The position numbers were made by a program, and so were the translations under genes. From Apteryx mantelli (lineage: Eukaryota; Chordata; Aves; Apterygiformes; Apterygidae): a stretch of 64,000 nt of DNA. The stretch spans positions 44,314,425 to 44,378,424 of the forward strand of contig NC_090020.1 in NCBI RefSeq assembly GCF_036417845.1, read 5' to 3'. The notes under the pieces were generated by a model, which was given only the letters and a program-made list of their open reading frames with translations, did not search any database and was not told where the DNA came from. Shown in pieces: positions 56,515 to 64,000 of this stretch (its first letter is position 1; each line of letters starts with the position of its first letter).

Positions 56515-58771
56515 AATTTTCTGTAAGTAAGATAACTACTGTTGAGAAATTTAAATGCCCAAACTGACTGCCTTGGAATTTTTTTTAAATAAATGGGTAA
56601 ATCAAATATTTTAAAATCAAATTTGTTTTTTTCCTAAAATGTTTTTTGTATTCTCCTTTTTTCCCTCTCCTCTTTAAAAATAGGTAATTATGGCAAAGTG
56701 TCTGGAGTGAATGTGGATGATGATGTTTCCCAGGATAGAAATCTGTTTTTTTTCCTTGCAGCTGACTGAGGAGGAGATTTTGCACTTTAGGGTATAGCTC
56801 CCTATGAGCTATAAACCAAATTCATTCAAGACATTGTCAGAGATCTTGACCAAGCATCATGTGGTTTAAAATTTATATACAAGTTGGAGGCAGTGATCTG
56901 GATGTCATAGAAGATGCGTAAGTAATGAGCTCAGCACTGTGCTTCAAACTATTGTTTTAGGGGGGGAATGGGTAAGATACCGGTGTAGGGTAAATCCTGA
57001 TGAACTTGTGACAGATCTCATAAATAAAATAGGTAAATGTAACAAGAGAGAAGTACTTAACATAGATTTTAAGTAGTCCTAGGTTCCAAATTCATTGGTA
57101 TGATAACTTAAGCTTTTAGTAGAATTAAAGACGATGGAAGTTTGGCCTTGTGTCGTCACTAGCCTATCTGTTACGCTACTCCTCAGTGTGCAGAGGAGAA
57201 CCATGTTAATTTTGAGGTGAAAAGTTTGTTGTTCCCAGTGGAGCTGACTGCAGTACGTCAAGGTTATCAGCCATATAAAGAATATGCCCACATCATGGCT
57301 ATGAGGTTCTTAAACTCCTACTTTGTGCTGTGTGTTTGAGTATTGCAATTCGTAACTCCAGTACTTGTGACAGTTGTAAAGCAGAGTACAAACAACTCTT
57401 TTGACAAGGAAAAAGGGTGTTTTTCTCACAGGTTGTACTTGCCAACATTTGTTAAAGGCTTATACGTTTCAAAGTTTGTGTTTGTTGCAATTAATACAAA
57501 GTCAGAAGAAGTTTAAACTTGAGCTTTCAGAACTATTCATATTTTAGAAGGTTTATTTTATTTTTTTCCTCTTTTTCTCTTTCTTGGGAGCTTAATGTCC
57601 AGATAAACTGTAACGTGGAAAAATTTGAGCAAATAATCAGTTACTTGAGAATACAATTGTCAAACTCTTTGTTCCCTTTGAATGCTACCATTCAGTTAAC
57701 TTTTAAGTGCTGAAGCTCTTTCTTACCTTTAATCATTTTTAATAAATTTGTTGCTAATACCATGTTACTGGTATTATGACTGTGAGGAAATTTAAACCTC
57801 TGTATAAATTCAGTAATCTCCTTCTTGTGGCCTTGGGCGGGGCGGGGGTGAAGGTAGTTGCTCAACTTTTTCTTGTGATCTTCCAGAATGACCATCAAGA
57901 AGCCCAGAAAAACATAACTTTACCAATATGTTGGATGTCCCCCCTCCATTAGGTTATAGCATAAAGATTACTGGTGGCCATTTTCATGGTGTGACTGAGA
58001 CTGCAGTAAATACTTGAATTTCTCTGATTCCATATGATTGCATTTTCTTCTGCTTATGACAAGGCAAGGTAGTTAGTATCCTCCATAACCACTGTTGCTT
58101 AGCTCACATTTCTTTACAAGCAGGAACTTTCTAGGGGTTTACAGAATTAAGTTGCCAAAACCTATACTTAGAGACTAATGGATAGGTTGACTGTTTTGGG
58201 AGGCTCTTGGATGAGAGAAAAATCCCACCACTAGGTGTGTAACCCATTATATTTTTTTATCTTCTATTGTTGTCTGTCCAGTTTGAGGATGCCCTGTGGA
58301 AATATTTAGCTGGCCATTGTGGGTGGATTCTAAAACAATTAAAAAAAATCTTTGTCTTAGATTTCTGATGTAGGATAGTCAGTGCCTGAACTTAATTCAG
58401 GCAACAGGTCATGGATGTTGTGGTTGGGAGCAGGGAGCCTCACAAGATACTTGTGCATCTGGCCTTTCTAGCAAATCCACAGCCCTGAGCTAGGTACCTG
58501 AACTTCTTATGAAATGAATTGTGAAAAGTAAAGTGGAGATTTCATGGCAGTTTGAAGTCAACCTAAGCGCAAGGTGTTGCTGAAAGAGTTGTTCAACCCT
58601 ATGCAGTCTTGAAATCTCTTGTGGATGTACTAGAATTTGTTCAGTGAGCCAGATCAGAGAACTGAAAACTAGCTCGAGAAGAAACACTGGTTTTCAGCCT
58701 GGTTAGTTTGTGCTGCTGGTTCAGCGTATGCCTGGGGTTTAGCTGTGATCCTTCTGGTAATGTCTGATTTC

Positions 58772-58797
58772 TTATTTATTTATTTATTTATTTATTT
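58772..58797. repeat. (TTTA)6 microsatellite
   Basis: About six TTTA units in MCC intron 1. Confidence 0.95.
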
Positions 58798-60569
58798 GTA
58801 AATACAGTTTGCTTTAAATGCTCTGAACTAGGAAACATTCCTAAAAATTGATTTGTGACCATAAAAATGACGTTGTTTTAAAAAGTATAAAACCATAACA
58901 AAAGTTTTTTTAGACTCTTAGCACCTCTGTTAGTGAGTGAAAGATTAACAAGGACAGTGCTGTGCCTAATTGACTGTTGTCCAAAGGATGGACTGAGAAT
59001 GGTGTTTGGAGAAAAATGGTTAGGGAAAAATGGCTAGGGATACATGGCTTTGGAAAACCACCTTGTCTTTACTGTGAATATTCACATACGTCTTTGAAAA
59101 TAAATAGTACATGTGTGGAACTTATTCTACAGTGACTGTTCCCAAGCACTTAGCATGTTAACTAACATGGTTAGCTCTAATGAACACATTTAATGTCTCA
59201 TTTCTTCCGAGAGGTTTTTGCAGCATTACTTTCTTAAATTTAATACTACATAAGTACTATTTTGTTTTATTAGCAGTAATTTAGCCAAGGAAATTCCTTC
59301 TGACATTTGTAAGGGTACGTTAGATCAGACTGCCCCTGAATGAAGACTAGGCTCCTGGTTGTTCCTACCATGTGGTAGAATCTGTTGGCTGAATTGATAC
59401 TGTGTTTTAGTGAAACTTCAAACTGGTAAGCAGCACAAAGGAAAGCATAGAATGGCAGAGGTTCTGTTGACAAGCAATGCTTCTCTGTTGATAAACAGAC
59501 CTTTGTTTGCCTGTAACAATTCTGTCTCCAGAGAAGACAGCCTTGGCCAAGAATGGATACACTGTTCTCCCAGGCTGTGAGATGCACTTTGTGTTAAGGG
59601 TTTGACATAATGTTCAGAGTACACCATTTAATTACTTTATTTCTAATGAGTAAAATGTGCATGCTTTATGCCTACTGTAAAATGAACATATCACTTCTGG
59701 AGGTTCATGCAACAGACTGTCAGTCTTGTCCATATCTAGTAGCAAATGGGGAGGGGTGATCCTGCTGGGAGGTACTGACTGTTGGAGGTAGCTTCCTACT
59801 GCTTTCCCAGGAGAAGGAGTGTCATTGAAGACTGTGCAGAACGTGCCTGGAATAGTGCTGTGAGAGTTAGCCAAGCTGGGGTAGAGCTCTGAAGTAAAAG
59901 CTTTGTTGGTTATGAATAAAGCCAACACCCTGAAACTGGAGTGAATCTTCAGCTGTGTTCAGCATGTGGAGTTTTTGAGCAGGTTGACTCTTTACCCTTC
60001 TTTTTCCTTGTTACTGCTCAGCATAGTGGAACTAGGTTGGGTTGCTGAGGTTAATTGTGAACTTACAGAGCAAGCATTGGAAAATGCAGGGCAGAAAATG
60101 AAACTAGCAGGGAGTTTCAAGAGTAAGAAGTTATTCCAGCGTGCATAAGCAGTAAGAGGAAAATCAAGGAAAGGGTACCTAAGGGAGGGAGGTAGTAAGC
60201 TCTTGATGGCCAATGCTGCGAATTGTGAAAAGCTTTGCCTTTCTTGTTTCTGACAAATTTCAGATCTGGTTAGATGGTTCCTGCAAATAGCATTGGTGAC
60301 AAAGACCTTGGAAAGATGGGGAAAGAAAGAAATTGGAGAGTGCTTGGATTTATGTTTTAATTAGTTGTACTTGATGAAGTTGATGTAGGGTTCCTAAAGA
60401 ACTCAGAACTATTTTGCAGTTTTTTTTCTGAGGTCTTTCAAAAGGTAGCAGGGGAAACGGTAAAAGATCAAATATGGTTATTCTCTTTAAAATTGTGGTA
60501 GGATGGGGAGAAGCAGGAAAATGGATCAGTCTGCATACAATCTGTCTGTAGTTACACATGAGATAACTA

Positions 60570-61690
60570 GCTGAATATTGTTTGTCAAGAATAAGTTTCA
60601 TCAAACCCATTTGATTTTTCTGAAATGTAGTAAGAGCAGTTGTTGATAGAGGTGAAACAATAGATGCCTTTATTTTGTCTTTAGTAAAGCTTTTGATGTT
60701 GTTTTATGACATAGGCAAGCCAGAGAAGGAGAGTATTGGACAGATGATTGGGATTTTTTTGTTTGTTTGTTTGTTTTCCTTCCTAAACTATACTTGGAGA
60801 TCATTGGATACTAACAGTTTGTTTTCCAAATAGAAGGTTGTATTAAATTGAAATTGGCAGGATGTCCTGGGCCAGATCAGTACTGTTCAGGATTAATGAT
60901 TTGGGTGATGTGATAATGAATAAGCTTAACTAAATTTGAGATGACAGCAAACTAAGGAAGACTGCAGATATGCAGGAGAACAGGATTGGAATTAAAATTG
61001 GTGTTGACAGATTGAAGGTATGGCTTGAAAAAAATCAAGTAAGATAAAGTAGGGATAAGTGCACTATAGTACATTTAGTGGTGCACATACAGGATGTGTA
61101 ATTGAGAAAATGATCTGAGATTTATAGCAGGTCTTAAGTTAAACATGAATTAATGATATCTTGCTATTTTAAGATAAGAATTTTGTTTTCAAATTTTCTG
61201 CTCTTTTCAGTGCCTTTAAGGCCTAAGATGATGTTCCAAGTCTAGTTTTGCATGCCACCATCCATCAGGTCTGTGGATCAACTGGAGAGAGCCCACAGCA
61301 ATTCACAGAAAATGATCAGAGATGCAGAGATTTGAGTTCTTTACTCAAAAGATGAGACATCTGATAATGGTTTTAAATATGTAATGACTATTTTTGTCTT
61401 ATCCACCATGATTATAGAAAACAGATTGTTACTTTCCTTTCTGAAATAAAGTGTTTTAAACTGCAACTGGGGAGATTCAGATTAGGAAACTGGGGGATAG
61501 TTAAGCATAGGATAGATCACCTGTGGAGGTTGTGGAGGCCTTAAGAACAGGTTAGACAGCCATCTGTCAGGAATGACATAGGTATATTTGTTCCTGCCTT
61601 TGGGCAGAGGGTAGGATAATTTTCTTTTGCAGTTCTTTCCACGGTCTTGTTGTGTGCTGTATTTCTATGGAATGACATCTTAATAATGTA
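60570..61690 (+). mobile_element. Degraded CR1 LINE (3' half of ORF2 and 3' end)
   Basis: In order: a GTTTCATCAAACCCATTTGA segment; TTTAGTAAAGCTTTTGATG (the FSKAFD reverse-transcriptase motif); CAGTACTGTTCAGGATTAAT and GATTTGGGTGATG (FNxFINDLD-like); the FADD-equivalent near 60,938; the AGATGAGACATCTGATAATG segment; and the 3' portion AAGAACAGGTTAGACA through CATCTGTCAGGAATGA to ATTTCTATGGAATGA. Many stops and indels: an old, inactive copy inserted in the sense of MCC. The 5' limit is approximate. Confidence 0.8.
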
Positions 61691-64000
61691 AGACTTCTTC
61701 AGTCCACCTGTGCAGAACTCCATTCTCAGAATTGTACTACTCCTCTTTAGTTTTAAAACACAACCAAAACCTCCTTTTGTTCCTTGCTTTTCCTTCACCT
61801 TTTCATCCAATTTCCTAAAACAGACTCGAGTCTGCTTCCCTCCCTCTGTATGGAGTTTTGTCATGACTGGCTATTGGGAGGCATAGTATTTATCATGATG
61901 AACTGAGATTTTGGTTGCATATCTGATTTTGGAGACCATTGAATGGGGTTAGAAGGTTACTGCCAATAGGTCCATATTGCAGCCTGTTGCCATCCACTAA
62001 GATCTGGTAGCATAACTGTATGTGTAATTGCATCTGTAACCTCTTTCTGTCAAGACATTTGGCATCTGAATTGTTTTGTGTCTTAAAGCTATCAGTTTGA
62101 CAAAACCAGGTTGGGAGTTACGGTTCTGAACCTTATTCTTTGGTTGTTAGAACAGGATGTCTGCCCACACCTTATGTACTGTTGAAATGTCATGCCTTTA
62201 CTAAAAGATTCATATAAAAATATGTAAACATTGCTGAACCTACATCTAAGCACAATCTTTTCAGTCTTGTGAGTTCAAAAAGCTGTAACAGCACAGACCT
62301 GTCTACTAGATATCTTCTTAGTAAAGCAGTACCAAATATCAGAATGCTAAGTGGGGAAGTTAACTACTTTTTTACTGGTGTAAGTAAAGATGAGAACAAT
62401 GCTTTAATGAAATCAGACCAGAATCAGGATTAGAGCTAGTATCTGCTAATGTGGATACTTGTCTAGTACTCTACCAGACAGCTCTACCTGCTGGCAGGCT
62501 TTCCTGCATTCTTTTTCTGTTCTGTAAGATCAAAACATCTATTAGGCCTTAGGTGGAATGCAAAACTAGATAGATTCTCCCTCTAGAGTCATATGTAGGT
62601 AAGGACTTTGTTTTAATTATATTTTACAGACAGAGAAATGGGCATAATCTTTAAGGCTGATAATTTTTAAAAGTAATATCTAAATTTGGGTGCTTACTTT
62701 GAGACACTTTGTGTCTAGTAAAAAAAAAAAACCTTAGGTGTGTGCAATTCCCATTAGCTACAGGTGAAGTTGTAGACGCGAAGTGGTAGACGCTGAGCAC
62801 TTTTGAGGAATGGCTTGAATTGTCTCGGAGTGGACATTCAGTTAAGATGCTAAATTTTGAAGAGTTTGGGAAAGAATTTCAAACAAATCTTCTAGTTGCT
62901 TCTGAATATCTCTTCACTTGATCTGAGCAATTGTGAGAGTCAGCTTCTGTGTTTGCAAAATAGTTTTATAATACTTATCTGTTGTGAAGTCTTTTTGTGA
63001 AGGATTTTAGAGATACAAGTTAAAATTGCCTAGCAGTGATAGATGCAGAATGTGAACTGAAGATTTCTGGGTGCCCAGCCCTGAGTTTGTCATGCTAAAC
63101 CAGTGTCTCTCAGGTTGGCAGGTTGTGGCCCACTGGAGAGCTGCAAAACTTTTCAAAGACTATCACAGACTGTTAGCAAATAGCCTGAGAAATACACTTA
63201 AGAGGTTCTGCCCATTGTTAAAGGCTACATGAGCCAAAAGGGGGTGGTTGTGCTTTTTACTGTTCTGTGTATAAGTTTTGTGTGCCCTTCCTGCTTCTGT
63301 GGATCTGAGAAGCAAGGAGTGTCCTCTCTTGGTCTTGTAGCAAAAGTTCACAGTGTAGTATGAGGACTTCTGTAATATATGTTCTGTGTTGCTTGTGGTT
63401 CTTAGAATGTCAGATGGCTTTGGAACTGTAAGGATCCTGTTAATTAACTTACTCCTGTTGGTACAGTTTGAGGGATAAGCATTTTATACAGCCTGCTTCC
63501 TGTGAAACATGGGGCATGTTATCTAGTAATTTCTTTCTTCATCTAAAATGCTGATGCCTAAGAATTTCTAAGCAAAAGGTGTCATTCTGTGAGCCTTCTG
63601 GAATTTTTCCTGAAGGTCTAGCTCAGTGGAAACCTAGATTTACTTTTCTTTTCTTTTTTTTTTTGCATTTTCTTTTTTTTTAATTTTTGGTGGCTCTTGC
63701 CCCTACTTCCCTTCTGAAATTTTACAGGAGGTAACTGGTCCATACAGTCTTTCTGTGGTGTCACAGTTTATCACCTGTGCATTTTTACCTGCTTAAAATA
63801 GTAAGAATGAGATGATGAGCTTTTACCTGAAGGTTTTTTCATTTCAGGCTACTAAAGCAAGTGAACTGGAGCACAGCTGTTCTTATAAGGTCTGATGATG
63901 GAAGAATTTGTGTAAAATTTGAGTGTTGATCAGTGTGATGGAACTATAGTGGCAGTTGAAGGTCTCCGCATGTATAGGAGTTGCCATAGCTCCTATGTCA
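61691..64000 (+). other. MCC intron 1, continuing past the window
   Basis: AT-rich, with pyrimidine-rich tracts near 63,642-63,690. No exon, RNA gene or further transposon recognised. Confidence 0.75.

Larger units (their letters stand above)
51502..60569 (+). other. MCC intron 1, first part
   Basis: GC-rich to about 52,060, then AT-rich. Contains a (TG) microsatellite, a (TTTA) repeat and a TG/G/T-rich stretch at 55,515-55,555. No exon recognised. Confidence 0.75.

Noticed and set aside
62600..62680. MIR-like string TTTTACAGACAGAGAAATGG
   Set aside because: A single short match with no supporting flanking similarity; not enough to call a SINE.
1..64000. tRNA, rRNA, CRISPR or bacterial-type operon features
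   Set aside because: None seen; the window is ordinary spliced vertebrate DNA.

Overview
ORGANISM. This is vertebrate nuclear DNA: AT-rich non-coding sequence, spliced genes with GT-AG introns, two promoter CpG islands and decayed CR1-type LINE fragments. The compact YTHDC2 locus (start to stop codon 31.2 kb), low repeat load and CR1 remnants point to a sauropsid, most likely a bird. The species cannot be settled from the window. LAYOUT. (1) 1-~5,870: AT-rich sequence downstream of YTHDC2, possibly including distal 3'UTR; no gene recognised. (2) 6,517-37,716, minus strand: the complete coding region of YTHDC2 (R3H + DExH helicase + ankyrin + YTH). All 29 coding exons were placed from splice sites and reading phase. 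They total 4,296 nt, i.e. 1,431 residues plus stop, with phases closing at every junction; human YTHDC2 is about 1,430 residues. (3) ~37,380-38,300: CpG island over YTHDC2 exon 1 and its promoter, with a palindrome, a 16-bp tandem duplication and G-quadruplex-type repeats. (4) ~38,300-50,900: intergenic, no gene recognised. It holds a sharply bounded 346-bp GC-rich block between perfect 8-bp direct repeats (46,463-46,824) and an old CR1 fragment (~50,130-50,360). (5) ~50,930-52,060: second CpG island with the first coding exon of the long, EF-hand form of MCC on the plus strand. (6) 51,502-64,000: start of MCC intron 1, with a degraded CR1 LINE at ~60,570-61,690. HOW THE GENES RELATE. YTHDC2 and MCC are divergent, start codons 13.6 kb apart, matching the human 5q22 order. 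They are not known to share a pathway: YTHDC2 is an m6A-binding 3'-5' RNA helicase needed for meiotic entry, MCC a coiled-coil scaffold linked to Wnt signalling and adhesion. MOST UNUSUAL. Two of the 28 YTHDC2 introns have GC donors (introns 15 and 21); the exon 14 acceptor tract contains a run of 14 C; two introns share GC-rich hairpins with the same core; and the intergenic GC-rich insertion is of unknown family. No new multi-gene system was found.
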